A stretch of DNA of 64,000 nucleotides from Capra hircus (GCF_001704415.2 NC_030819.1:33040575-33104574), one strand, 5' to 3'; positions 21,373-32,388 are shown, counted from the first letter of the stretch. Notes: generated by a model not told the origin, from the sequence alone. Translations and numbers: made by a program.

Positions 21373-22143
21373 ACAAGTCTAACACAGAAGCTTAAAAAAT
21401 ACTACATGAGAAAAATCATATAATCATTTCTATAGGATATAAAGTATGACATATAACCACTGGAGACACTTCATGGTATCAGTCTTGGGTTGTTTTATCT
21501 AGTATTCTTCAAATGTCTGTAACTATATTAAGAAAATCTGCAACTTGCCTAATCCTAACTTACCACAGTGAGCAAAAATGTCCCTGTAATTACAGAAGGT
21601 GTGCAGGGCAACAACAGCAAATACAGGGCATTGGACACACCCAATAAAACAAATTACAGTTCAGAAAAAGAAAAAGCCTTTTAGACATTTTCCAATGCAA
21701 TATAAATAGAACATAGCTTTGTCTTCTACAAGTGAATAGTTAAGGCTTAACTAGATATTAAAATAGGTATTTCTGTTCCACATGTATAAATTCATTCTGA
21801 ATTCACTTCAATTTCTATTCAGGCATTCTTGGAACATATCTTATTAATTGGTATTAAAGTAAGCCAAAAGCAAATTATGTCTTTATATACAGAAGTCTGA
21901 GAGAGTAGCTCCTTTTCTTGGGTCTAGGTTTTGAGAGACTAATAATAGAACTCTCCTTTTCCTCATCCGTGTTCTAAACCATTTGAAAGCTAGATGTAAG
22001 CAAAGGAACTCAACATATCAAGCTTTATTATTGACAAAGCTCTTTGGAAATGAAGTTCTAGGATTGTTAGTTCAGTGGATTCACTGACAATGCAGATAAA
22101 TGGTAATCCTCTCGTTTTTAGCACTTATCTCCATAAAGTCTCT
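21373..22143. other. Single-copy DNA
   Basis: Nothing recognisable is present. Confidence 0.5.
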
Positions 22144-22154
22144 AAGATGAAAGC

Positions 22155-22385
22155 CGGAGAAGGCAACAGCAACCCACTCCAGTACTCTTGCCTGGAAAAT
22201 CCCATGGGTCTCAAAGACTCGGACACTACCAAGCGAGTTCACTTTCACTCTCATGCATTGGAGAAGGAAATGGCAACCCACTCCAGTGCTCTTGCCTGGA
22301 GAATCCTAGGGTCGGGGCAGCCTGATGGGCTGCCATCTCTGGGGTCACACAGAGTCTGACATGACTGAAGCGACTTAGCAGCAAC
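22155..22385 (+). mobile_element. BOV-A2 SINE with 11-bp target duplication
   Basis: AAGATGAAAGC at 22144-22154 and 22386-22396 brackets the element exactly. The first monomer has an internal deletion (AATCCCATGG joined to GTCTCAAAGACTCGG). The second monomer is complete. Confidence 0.96.
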
Positions 22386-22396
22386 AAGATGAAAGC

Positions 22397-22703
22397 AGCT
22401 AATCCTGAAGACCACCAGGAAAAAAGAATTATTACTTCTAAAATTTATCTAAATTTTTCTGCCAGTCTCCCCATCAGAAAGTTATGTCGCTTCCTTTAGT
22501 GAGGCCTGAATAAAGGATTGAAAAAGTCAGAAGAATTTATTCCCAATGGAAAATCTTCCTGTGCAAACATAAAGCCAAAGGAAAAAAGTTTGAACACTTA
22601 ATACTTAGATGGTATGACTGGAGAAGTGATACAGGGTAACTACTATTTACTGTTCTACAAACTATTGCCCCTGCTGTTTGTGGGTGATACCTAAGATCAT
22701 CAT
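22397..22703. other. Single-copy DNA
   Basis: Nothing recognisable is present, apart from a (GGT)5 tract at the right boundary (22704-22718). Confidence 0.5.
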
Positions 22704-22713
22704 GGTGGTGGTG

Positions 22714-22923
22714 GTGGTAGCTTAGCTGCTCAGTCATGTCCAACTCTTGCAACACCATAGACTGTAGCCCACCAGGCTCCTCTGTTCATGGGATTTTCCA
22801 GGCAAGAATATTGGAGTGGCTTGTCATTTCCTTCTCCAGGGGATTTTCTCAACTAGTGGACTGAACCCACTTTTCCTGCATTGGCAGGGTGCAAGTGGTT
22901 TCTTATGAGCCACCAGGGAAGTC
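22714..22923 (-). mobile_element. Bov-tA SINE
   Basis: Reverse complement from GCTCAGTCATGTCCAACTCT to GAGCCACCAGGGAAGTC, with the head on the right. ATCATCATGG on the left and TTCATCATC on the right hint at the target site. It is head-to-head with the next SINE. Confidence 0.93.
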
Positions 22924-22957
22924 ATTTCATCATCAAACATAGATTTAAAATGTTAGG

Positions 22958-23166
22958 GTTTCCCTGGGGGCTCAGATGGTAAAGAGTCTGCCTGCAATGT
23001 GGGAGACCCAGGTTTAATCCCTGGGTCAGGAAGATCCCCTGGAGGAGGAAATGGCAACCAACTCCAATGTCCTTGCCTAGGAAATCCCTTGAACGGAGGA
23101 GCCTGGTGGGCTACAGTCCATGGGGTTGCAAAGAGTCAGACACGACTAAGTGGCTAACGATCATAA
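22958..23166 (+). mobile_element. Bov-tA SINE, full length
   Basis: Head GGGTTTCCCTGGGGGCTCAG, B-box region CCAGGTTTAATCCCTGGG, and complete 3' half to CAGACACGACTAAGTGGC. Confidence 0.95.
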
Positions 23167-23171
23167 CACAC

Positions 23172-23290
23172 ACAGGGACTTCCCTAGTAGTCCAATGATT
23201 AAGACTTCACCTTTCAGTGCAGGGGGTGTGGGTTGGATCCCTGGTTGGGGAGACTGCAAAAAATTCAACAAAGACTTTAAAAATGATCCA
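23172..23290 (+). mobile_element. CHR-type tRNA SINE, short form
   Basis: CAGGGACTTCCCTAGTAGTC, GATTAAGACTTCACC, GTGTGGGTTGGATCCCTGG and the tail ATTCAACAAAGACTTTAAAA. It abuts the preceding Bov-tA in the same orientation. Confidence 0.88.
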
Positions 23291-23784
23291 TATTTTAAAA
23301 AACTTTAAAAAATAAGTTAATATAGCTCTAGAAATTTCAGATTCACCAGAACATATGTTACAAGATTATTTTTTAAAAGGTAAAATCATGCCCAGCTTAA
23401 CAGTTTAAGGTCAAGAATCTTTTTTCAATGAATTTATTTTTAATTGAAGGATAATTGCTTTACAGAATTTTGCTGTTTTCTATCAAACCTCAACATGAAT
23501 CAGCCATAGGTATACATATATCCCCTCCCATCCCCTCCCTCCTGAACCTCCCTCCCATCTCCCTCCCCATCCCACCTCTCTAGGTTGATACAGAGCCCCT
23601 GTTTGAGTTTCCTGAGCCATACAGCAAATTCCCATTGGCTATTTCACATATGGTAATATAAGTTTCCATGTTACGCTTTCCATACATCTCACCTTCTCAC
23701 TCCCTCTCCCCATGTCTGTAAATCTATTCTCTATGTCTATTTCTCCATTGTTGCCCCGTAAATAAATTCTTCAATACCATTTTT

Positions 23785-24141
23785 CTAGATTCCGTATATA
23801 TGTGTTAGAATACAGTATTTATCTTTCTCTTTCTGACTTACTTCACTCTGTATGATAGGTTCTAAGTTCATCCACCTCATTAGAACTGACTCAAATGTGT
23901 TTCTTTTTATGGCTGAGTAATATTCCATTGGGTATATATACCACAACTTCTTTATCCATTCATCTGTTGATGGACATCTAGGTTGCTTCCATGTTCTAGC
24001 TATTGTAAATAGTGCTGCAGTGAATAATGGGATACATGTGTTTCTTTCAATTTTGGCTTCCTCAGGGTATATGCCTAGGAGTGGGATTGCTGGGTCATAT
24101 GGTGGTTTTATTCCTAGCTTTTTAAGGACTCTCCATACCAT
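23785..24141 (-). pseudogene. L1 ORF2 C-terminal end remnant
   Basis: A 118-codon open stretch with PYDPAIPLLGIYPEEAK, LFTAALFTIARTWKQPRCPS and IYPMEYYSAIKRNTFES, the terminal part of L1 ORF2. Without the endonuclease and RT domains it is inert. Confidence 0.93.
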
Positions 24142-24213
24142 CTTTCATAGTGGCTATATGAATTTACATTCCCACCAACAGCGCAAGAGTGTTCCCTTTT
24201 CTCCACACCTTTT

Positions 24214-24582
24214 CTAGCACTTATTGTTTATAGACTTTTTGATGAGGGCCATTCTGACTGGTATGAGGTGATATCTCATTGTAGTTTTGATTTGCATTTC
24301 TCTAATAATGAGTGATGTTGAGCATCTTTTCATGTTTTTGTTAGCTATCTGTATGTCTTCTTTGGAGAAATGTCTGTTTAGGTCTTTTTCCCACTTTTTG
24401 ATTGGGTTGTTTGTTTTTCTGGTATTGAGTTGTATGAGCTGCTTGTATATTTTGGAAATTAACCCTTTGTCAGTTGTTTCATTTGCTATTATTTTCTCCC
24501 ATTCTGAGGGTTGTCTTTTCACCTTGCTTATAGTTTCTTTTGCTGTGCAAAAGCTTTTAAGTTTAATCAGGTCCCATCCCAC
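24214..24582 (-). pseudogene. L1 ORF2 C-terminal domain remnant
   Basis: A 122-codon stretch begins MGWDLIKLKSFCTAKETISK and includes NPIKKWEKDLNRHFSKEDIQ and REMQIKTTMRYHLIPVRM. It lies in a different frame from the downstream piece, so at least one frameshift separates them. Confidence 0.93.
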
Positions 24583-24686
24583 TTCTTTACTTTTGTTATT
24601 ATTTCCATTACTCTATGAGGTGGGTCATGGAGGATCCTGCTTTGATTTATGTCATTGAGTGTTCTGCCTATGGTTGAGAATCTTTT

Positions 24687-25110
24687 GAATCATGGGCCAG
24701 AAGGGTGCCATTTATGTGCAAAAGCTAAAATGGCTTAACATCATACTACACTTTCTACTATAAATGTATTACTATGAGTGGTCTCTTAATTAAACCCAAC
24801 AAGACAGCCAAGATATCCACTCACTCAGTGAGCAGATGTAGTTTGCTCATTTATAGCATGCTTCTTTTGGAGAAAGTAGTGGTGGACACATTTGGATCAG
24901 ATTTATACAGTTGTGAAAGTAAAGATTCCATTCTGGTCAAAAAATAAAAAGCAAAATCATGACTCTCATGCAAACATAAAATTTAAATATATCAAGAATT
25001 TATTTAACTTGTTAATAAATGAAGGAACCAGTATGATGTTACAACCATCAAGAATGCTGACATGAATGTGCAAATAGATTCAAAATTGGTTAACACCCAT
25101 AAGAAAAAAG
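24687..25110. other. Single-copy DNA
   Basis: Nothing recognisable is present. Confidence 0.5.
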
Positions 25111-25421
25111 GCTTCCCTGATAGCTCAGTTGGTAGAGAACCTGCTTGCAATACAGGAGACCCTGGTTCAATTCCTGGGTCAGGAAGATACCCTAGAGAAA
25201 GGATAGGCCACCCACTCTAGTATTCTTGCACTTCCCTGGTGGTTCATCTGGTAAAGAATCTGCCTGCAATGTGGGAGACCTGGGTTCAATCCCTGGGTTG
25301 GGAGAAGGAGAAGGAAAAGGCTGCCCACTCCAGTATTCTGGCCTGGAGAATTCCAAGGACTGTATAGTCCATGGGGTTGCAAAGAGTCAGACATGACTGA
25401 GCGACTTTCACTTTCACAGGA
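25111..25421 (+). mobile_element. Dimeric-head Bov-tA SINE
   Basis: Two tRNA-derived heads occur in tandem: GGCTTCCCTGATAGCTCAGT (25112 on) and CACTTCCCTGGTGGTTCATC (about 25229 on). A single 3' half with GGACTGTATAGTCCATGG follows. The same layout recurs at 59657-59961, so this is a sub-family and not a chance tandem. Confidence 0.9.
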
Positions 25422-25470
25422 AAAGAGCAAATTACATTTCCACTAATAAAATTTATTTGCATTCCTATGT

Positions 25471-25655
25471 GTCTGTTAGTTGTTCAGTCATGCCCAGCTC
25501 TGCGGCCCCATGGACTATAGCCCACCTGGCTCCTCTGTCCATGGAATTCTTCAGGCAAGAATACTGGAGTGAGGGGATCTTCCCCACCCAGGGATTAAGC
25601 TCAGGTCTCCTGCATTACAGGCAGATTCTTTACCATCTAAGCCACCAGAGAAGCC
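25471..25655 (-). mobile_element. Bov-tA SINE with 11-bp target duplication
   Basis: CATTCCTATGT at 25460-25470 and 25656-25666. About 20 bp are missing from the middle of the unit (GAATACTGGAGTGAGGGGAT). Confidence 0.96.
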
Positions 25656-25666
25656 CATTCCTATGT

Positions 25667-26475
25667 ACAAAAGTTGTTTATATTAGCATACAATTTAGAT
25701 GGTAAATTTGCTTAAAACCAATGAAAAGCACAACAGATAATCCAGCAGAGTGCACCAGGCAGGATGTCCAGCAATTTTTTGTACATTTCAAAGTCTTTTG
25801 CAATATTCCTTGTTATAGTCTATTAATAAGAAAAACTAGTGAACTGCTCTCTCTTAATTTACTTTGTCACATTAACCTATACCATTTTACAGTCAAAAAA
25901 CATGAGACGTAGAAAAACACGTAAGAATTTTCATCATATGGTTTTGTCAACCCTATGAACTCAACGTTTCTTCTAGAATCAAGTTGTCGGTATCCCTACC
26001 AATAGTGGTTTTCAGCCTAAGGAAAGGGGAACAGGATGGAAGGTGGACTTCCTTCCTTCCTCTTATCTCCCCAAAAGCAATTCTAGGAGAGATTATCTGG
26101 CTTCTCACCTGCTTTCTTCCCTAGATAGTCCTGAATCCATTCACTTTACTTCCTGATTCCTCCAGAGATTTTACTCTTAATACTCAAAACCAGACTCTTA
26201 CTATGCAAAACATTGTGCCTGTCAAAAAGCCCAGTTATTGTAAATCAAAAGCCTTGGCATTCAACGTTGTTTTCTTTGCTTTTCTTTAAATCACTGTTAC
26301 AAAATTGAAGTGATGAGTCTCAAATATTACTTTTTCTTGTCATCTCTACTACAATACTTAAAAGGCACCTCAGGGCAACAGATACCTCTTTCAGAAAAGG
26401 AAGTTATTTACGTACAAGAAAGTTTAAGACCTTGTCCTAAGTTCAAGACTGGGTCTAAATGATATGCAGCTCATT
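25667..26475. other. Single-copy DNA
   Basis: Nothing recognisable is present. Confidence 0.5.
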
Positions 26476-26690
26476 ATGCTCAGTCACTCAATCGTGTCTG
26501 ACTCTTTGAGGCCTCGTGGATTGTAGTCCACCAGGCTCCTGTGTCCATGGGATTTTCCAGGCAAGAATACTGGAGTAGATTGCCATCACCTCCTCAAGGG
26601 GATCTTCCCCAAGCAGGGATGAGCCCTCATCTGCCTCTCCTGCACTGGCAGGCAGATTCTTTACCACTGAGCCATCTGGGAAGCTCCCTA
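26476..26690 (-). mobile_element. Bov-tA SINE, full length
   Basis: Reverse complement from GCTCAGTCACTCAATCGTGT to CACTGAGCCATCTGGGAAGC, mildly diverged. Confidence 0.94.
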
Positions 26691-26884
26691 AGTGATTCAA
26701 AATCTGCAAAACATGTATTTTATAGTGACAAAAAAATCTAAGCCAAAAATATTTAGAACATGACCTGTAAACATATAAGATATTGAAATAATTACAGAAG
26801 GAATAATAAACACTAGGCTAATAATTTTTAAACCTGAAATAAAGTCTAGTGATTTTAACAAAATTTATTCTTTCAATCCCTGAA

Positions 26885-27046
26885 AATGGTATATCTTTCC
26901 ATTTGTTTGTATCTTCAGTTTCTCTCATCAGTGTCATAGTTTCCCACGTACCAGTCTTTGATCTCCTTGGTTAAATGTATTGCTAGATATTTTGTTCTTT
27001 TAGATACAAATGTAAATGGCATTTCTTTCTCTCTTTTGCGTAGCTC
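26885..27046 (-). mobile_element. L1 ORF2 fragment
   Basis: Antisense pattern TATCTTTCCATTTGTTTGTA, TTCTCTCATCAGTGTCATAG and TTGCTAGATATTTTGTTCTT is the L1 ORF2 region after RT. It is cut on the right by the BovB insertion and on the left by loss of similarity. Confidence 0.75.
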
Positions 27047-27059
27047 TTGGTTAGTGATT

Positions 27060-27465
27060 TACCCATTCCAGTCCATTTTAGTTCACTGATCCCTAAAATG
27101 TTGATGTTCACTCTTGCCATCTCCTGTTTGACCACTTTCAATTCACCTTGATTCAAGAAACTAATATTCCAGGTTCCTATGCAATACTGTTCTTTATAGC
27201 ATTGGACTTTACTTTCATCACCAGTCACATCCATCACCAATCACACCCACATAGGCATTATTTTCACTTTTTCTCCATCTTTTCATTCTTTGTGGAGTTA
27301 TTTCTCTACTCTTCTCCAGTAGCACATTGTGCACTTACCGACCTGGAGTGTTCATCTTTCATTGTGATATCTTTTTGCCTTTTCATTCTGTTCATGGGGT
27401 TTTCAAGGCAAGAATATTGAAGTGGTTTGCCATACCCTTCTCCAGTGGACCACGTTTTGAACCAA
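27060..27465 (-). mobile_element. BovB LINE, inverted 5' segment (5' UTR + endonuclease start)
   Basis: The minus strand starts TGGTCCACTGGAGAAGG (BovB 5' UTR, right end) and runs into the APE-type endonuclease N-terminus: CYKEQYCIGTWNISF, VVKQEMARVNINILGISELK, WTGMG. The segment is opposite in orientation to 27466-28201 but lies in the same insertion (TSD 27048-27059 / 28202-28213). Confidence 0.93.
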
Positions 27466-28201
27466 AGAGCCTCTTGATGAAAGTGAAAGAGGAGAGTGAA
27501 ACAGTTGGCTTAAAACTCAACATTCAGAAAACTAAGATCATGGCATCTGGTCCCATCACTTCATGGCAAACAGGTGGGGAAACAATGGAAACAGTGAGAG
27601 ACTTTTTCTTAGGCTCCAAAATCACTGCGGATGGTGATTGAAGCTATGAAATTAAAAGACACTTGGCTCCTTGGAAGGAAAGTTATGATCAACCTAGACA
27701 ACATATTAAAAAGCAGAGACATTACTTTGCCAACAAAGGTCCATCTAGTCAAGGCTATGGTTTTTCCAGTAGTCATGTATGGATGTGAGAGTTGGATCAT
27801 AAAGAAAGCAGAGTGCCAAAGAATTGATGCTTTGGAACTGTGGTGTTGGAGAAGACTCTTGAGAGTCCCTTGGACTGCAAGGAGATCAAACCAGTCAATC
27901 CTAAAGGAGATCAGTCCTGAATACTCATTGGAAGGACTGATGCTGAATCTGAAGCTCCAATACTTTGGCTGACTGGTATGAAGAACTGGCTCATTAGAAA
28001 AGACCTTGATGCTGGGAAAGATTAAAGACAGGAGAAGGGGACAACAGGGGATGAGATGGTTGGATGGTGTCACTGACTCAATGGACATAAGTTTGAGTAG
28101 GCCCAAATTGAGTTGAGTTGGTGATGGACAGGGAAACCTGGCATACCTCAGCCCATGGGTCACAAAGTGTTGGACACAACTGAGTGACTGAACTGACTGA
28201 C
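27466..28201 (+). mobile_element. BovB LINE, sense 3' segment
   Basis: Sense BovB from SLLMKVKEESETVGLKLNIQ, just downstream of the YADD box, to the 3' terminal TGAACTGACTGACTGG. ITADGD near 27641 is followed by a frameshift. The RT catalytic core and most of the endonuclease are absent, so the copy is dead. Confidence 0.95.
27631..27972 (+). pseudogene. BovB ORF C-terminal remnant
   Basis: A 113-codon open stretch contains GRKVMINLDNILKSRDITLP, VVMYGCESWIIKKAECQRID and LLRVPWTARRSNQSILKEIS, the C-terminal part of the BovB polyprotein. It ends at a stop inside LQYFG. Confidence 0.92.
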
Positions 28202-28375
28202 TGGTTTGTGATTACCAGAAAGTTCGTGGTCAGTAATTATTTTAAGTTGATGATCTCTTAAGTTCCAACATATTCTAACAATTCATTTTTACTCCCTTTC
28301 ACCACATTTAATGTTTTTGACATCATATTTGACATTTTTTGTTTGTTTTATATATCCTTTAATACTTATTGTGGG

Positions 28376-28627
28376 TATTTGCCTGGAAAATCCCATGGAC
28401 AGAGGAGCCTGGTAGGCTGCGGTTCATGGGGTCGTGAAGAGTTGGACACGACTGAGCGACTTCCCTTTCACTTTTCACTTTCATGCATTGGAGAAGGAAA
28501 TGGCAACCCACCCCAGTGTCCTTGCCTGGAGAATCGCAGGGACGGGGGGAGCCTGGTGGGCTGCCGTCTGTGGCGTCGCACAGAGTTGGACACGACTGAA
28601 GTGACTTAGCAGCAGCAGCAGCAGCAG
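28376..28627 (+). mobile_element. BOV-A2 SINE, 5'-truncated, (CAG)n tail
   Basis: Starts within the first monomer (TTGCCTGGAAAATCCCATGG). It is complete through the linker and second monomer and ends in about six AGC units (28608-28626). Confidence 0.96.
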
Positions 28628-30472
28628 ATGATGATTTTACTACTTTTGTCTTTTAACCTTCCTACCAACTTCATAAGTAACTACTTATATCTACTATCCT
28701 GACTGTATGTTTGCCTTTACCAATAAGATGTTCCTTTCTGTAATTTTTATATTTCTAGTTGTGACCTTTTCTTTTCTGCTTAGAAAAGTCCCTTTAACAC
28801 TTCTTGTTCAGCTGGTTTACTGATGTGAAACTCTTTTGGTTTCACTTGTCTGTAAAACTCTGATCTGTTCCTTTGAATCGTCTAATCTGCTGTTGATTCC
28901 TTCCAGTGTATTTTTTATTTCAGTTACTGTGTTCTCCAGCTGTGTTTGGTTCTTCTTTATATTTCCTATAATAACTCTTTATTAAATGTCTCACTGTGTT
29001 CACTCATTCTTCTCCCAAGTTTGTTAAGCATCTTTATGATGATTACCTTGAAATCTTTGTCACGTGGGTTTGCTTCACTTTGCTTAGTTCTTCTGAGAGT
29101 TTTGTCTTGCTCTTTGATTTGGAATATATTCCTCTGTCAACTCATCTTGTCTAATTCTCTGTGTTTATTTTTATATGTTTGGTAGCTCAGGTACATTTCT
29201 CAGTCTTGGAGAGGGAGCCTTATGTAGGAGATGTGCTACGGGGTCCAGCAGGGCACTCCACTCTGGTCACCAGGGCTATATGCTCTAGGAGTTCTCTCTA
29301 TGTGGGCTGTATGGGCCATTCTGTTGTCATGGAGCCAACTATCTGGCATATTACAGTTCATGGAGTCACAAAGATTGAAATGACTCTTTGTGACATGCTA
29401 AAGCAGGACTGGCCCCAGCCTGGTTGGCTGTCAGGCCCTGCCTTTTGTGGTGTTCAGATCCACTGATGAGTAGGACTAGAGCTCAGCAAGGTTGACTAGA
29501 TCACCCAGTGGGTCCCAGTGGTGTTGGCCTACTGGTGGGTGGGGCCAAGACCTAGGGCAGATGAAACTGTGGGGAGAGGGAGGACCCAGGATTGGTGCCA
29601 GCCCAATGATAGGCAGGTAAACCTCTGGCATTAATAGGTTAGATGAAGGACTCCAAAATAGCACTTGTGAGCACCAGTGTCTTCTTGGTAGAATGAGCTC
29701 TCAACCATGTTACTGCAATCTTCTGTGTCCACAGGGAGTTGTCTCCTGACTCTCCAGGAGGTTCTCCAAGGTCAGTAAGTAGGTCTGGGCCAGACTTCTT
29801 TCAAATTACCGCCTCTGCCCTAGGACTACAGAGAGTGTGAGATTTGGTACATGCCCTTTGTGGGGGCAGTCTCTATTTCCTATAACCCTTCAGCTCTCCC
29901 GAATATATGCCCTGTGTGTGTGTGTTAGTCACTCAGTCATGTCCTACTCTTTGGGACCCCATGGACTGTAACTCTCCAGGTTCCTCTGTCCATGGAATTC
30001 TCCAGGCAAATATATAGGAGTAGGTAGTTTTCCCTTCTCCAGGGAATCTTCCCGACCCAGAGATCAAACCCAAGTCTCCTGCATTGTAAAAAGATTCTTT
30101 CCCATCTGAGCCACTGCGGAAACCCAAATATAAGCCCTACGGCTTTTCTGGAAGCTCATTTTCCTGGCAAAGAAGCCCCAAGCTGAGGAGCCCACTGTGG
30201 GGTTTTGATCTCTTGTTCCTTGGGGAGACCCTCTGCAATTGTGATTATCCTCCCATCTGTGGGCAGCCTACCCCATGGTGTGGGCCTTGATTACACTGCG
30301 CTTTAATTCCTCCTCATCTCATTGTACTTCATACCTTTCTTGTGGAAAACCTTTTCTGCTAGTCTTTGGGTCCTGCCTATAGATAGTTACTTTGTAAATA
30401 CTTATAATTTTGATATGCCTGTAGGAGGAGGTGAGCTGAGTCTTTCCACTCCGCCAACTTGGCTTCACTGCA
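28628..30472 (-). mobile_element. Old L1 (L1M-type) 5' UTR and ORF1-proximal region
   Basis: Antisense sequence includes GGAATATATTCCTCTGTCAA, CTAATTCTCTGTGTTTATTT, GGGGTCCAGCAGGGCACTCC, CTCTATGTGGGCTGTATGGG and the terminal GAGGAGGTGAGCTGAGTCTT...CCGCCAACTTGGCTTC. That order is the reverse of an L1M 5' end. The right boundary near 30472 looks like the true L1 5' terminus. It is interrupted by a Bov-tA at 29914. The L1 ORF2 scrap at 26885 has the same orientation and may be its 3' part. Confidence 0.7.
29914..30126 (-). mobile_element. Bov-tA SINE with 12-bp target duplication
   Basis: AATATATGCCCT (29902-29913) and AATATAAGCCCT (30127-30138) differ at one base. A short GT tract forms the tail side. 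It lies inside the L1M 5' UTR. Confidence 0.95.
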
Positions 30473-32282
30473 AATTCTTTAGATTTTGAATTGCTATTAT
30501 ATCTGCAGTAGTTTGGACAAAACAATTAAGGTAAAACAGGAAGATTGAATTTACAATTTGAAGGAAAGAACAGCTGTTGCGTATCTGAGGAGAGGACAAA
30601 ACACACTTTTGTTGATCATGCATGCAAGCATAGGAGAGAGAAGTTGACTCAATGAAATGACTCACTTCATTTTCAAGTAAACATTTCAGCTGTGGCTCCT
30701 CTGCCACTGTGATAATATTTAAATTTACCTTTAATTATAGCCAAAGACTGCATATTAAACCTTAATTTTTTTCAGCCTGCTACAAGAAAGATATTAAATG
30801 CTTATTTCCAAAAATAAGTTTGTTAATTGCTTTAGTAAGACATAGATCTGGCAGCAGCTCCCTTGGAAATAAATACTGAATAAATCAAATCATCTAATTA
30901 TTTTAGACAAGCTATAAATGTGTCTTAATGGGCCAAAATTGTAAAATAGTTGAAGGCACTGCATAGTTTTGAGGGGAGGATTAAATTGCACTTTTTTTTT
31001 TTTGCTATTAATAATAGTACCATATATACTCAGATAAGACTTGGAATTATACACAATATATGGTCATGGTACTCTTAATTTTTAATGGGAAAGAAAAATA
31101 AAGTAACTTGATTAAATACCTTCAAAACATTTTTTTCTATTTTTGTCATAGCTTTTTTCATTCTTCATCCATTCCTGAAAGTCTCCAAACCATAGAAAGA
31201 AAAATGTGAGAATAGTAATAAAGTGCAGGGGGCAGGTGGAGAGGAAGACAGAAAGAGGAAGAAAAAGGAATGGAAACCATACAGAAAGGAAGTAGATGAG
31301 TAGCAGATCAGTTAGGGTCATTGGTTCTAAGCAACAGTATCTGACTCTAGCTAAGGAAACACAAAGGAAATTTAGTGGAAACATAGGAGTGAAATGGTAA
31401 GTAAAACTTAGTATCTAAGACTTAGAAAGGACAGGAATGAGGGCAGAAATTAATGGCTACATTCTTGCAAGGATAGGTCAGTCCTAATGATTCATTTTTC
31501 TTCCATTACTGTGTCCTGGGTAGAAATATCAGAGCTAAAGACGTTGACTGGCCTAGTTTGGGTTAACACCTATTTCTTGGCTAAATGGGGTCCATGTGGA
31601 TTATCACCCATTAGGATATTGTGATGATGGAGAAAGAGTATAAAACAACATCAAAAGAAGTGAAAGTGAGAAATAAGTAAATAATAACCCTGAACAAAAA
31701 CAACTAGTGTATTTTTAAAATGTGTATGCATCCATTGAATGAAAGCATATTTTGAGGCTTTAACTTGTTTTTGGTGGTAGGAGGATTGGGAGGGAGTTAA
31801 TGAGGATGATAGGAGGATAGGTAGATTTTGATATCTCTTAGGAAACAGAACAGTAAACCATTTTGTCAGAATTTCTGAATAGTTATATAAATAAGAGATA
31901 TCTCTTCTTGAAAATTCTGTCTGAAAATTATTACAGAATAACTTGTAAAAAGTCAATCTAAATTATAAATTATGTTTTAAAGAAAAGCATTTCTGTTCAG
32001 AAAAACTAAATGCCAATAAATTTGGACGTCTGCTAGGAATAGTTTTATTAATAAACCACTTAATAATATCCAGAAGCTCTTATTTGCAGCATTAGATTCC
32101 AGAACACTGCTTTCTACTGTTCTTAATTCCAAGAATAATAACTGTTAGGTCAGAGGGAATGTTGCTGGATAATTAGACTAAGAGGATGGAGGGAGAGGAT
32201 CTGCTTAGTGCTTAGGGTCAGTAGCCAGTTGAGTCTTGTATGTTCCTAAGTACTACGCATTAATCACTACTCGTGGGTAATA
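30473..32282. other. Single-copy AT-rich DNA, 1.8 kb
   Basis: No gene or repeat family is recognised. A T12 run lies at 30992-31003 and purine-rich stretches near 31230-31290. Confidence 0.5.
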
Positions 32283-32388
32283 CGGGGGAAGAGAGGAGAA
32301 GGTAAGAAAAAATAGGGGGAAAGGAGAAGGAAAAGAAGAAAAGAGAGAGGAAAAGGAAAGAGATGAAAAGAAAAAGGGTTGAAGATAG
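32283..32388 (+). repeat. Polypurine (GA-rich) tract, about 105 bp
   Basis: A nearly uninterrupted run of G and A (GGGGGAAGAGAGGAGAAGG, GAGAGAGGAAAAGGAAAGAG), broken by only a few T's and a C. Such a tract can form triplex (H-DNA). Confidence 0.9.

Larger units (their letters stand above)
23424..24676 (-). mobile_element. L1 LINE, 5'-truncated, 10-bp target duplication
   Basis: AGAATCTTTT at 23414-23423 and 24677-24686 flanks the copy. Reading the minus strand it holds the C-terminal third of ORF2 and the whole 3' UTR. Long open stretches indicate moderate age. There is no inversion and no later SINE inside it. Confidence 0.95.

Noticed and set aside
27609..28163. 184-codon minus-strand ORF, the longest in the window
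   Set aside because: It is antisense to the BovB 3' region. The sense strand encodes recognisable BovB protein, so this frame is a shadow.
29350..29390. Possible Bov-tA scrap (GTTCATGGAGTCACAAAGAT)
   Set aside because: About 40 bp of partial similarity within L1M 5' UTR. Too short and diverged to separate from chance.
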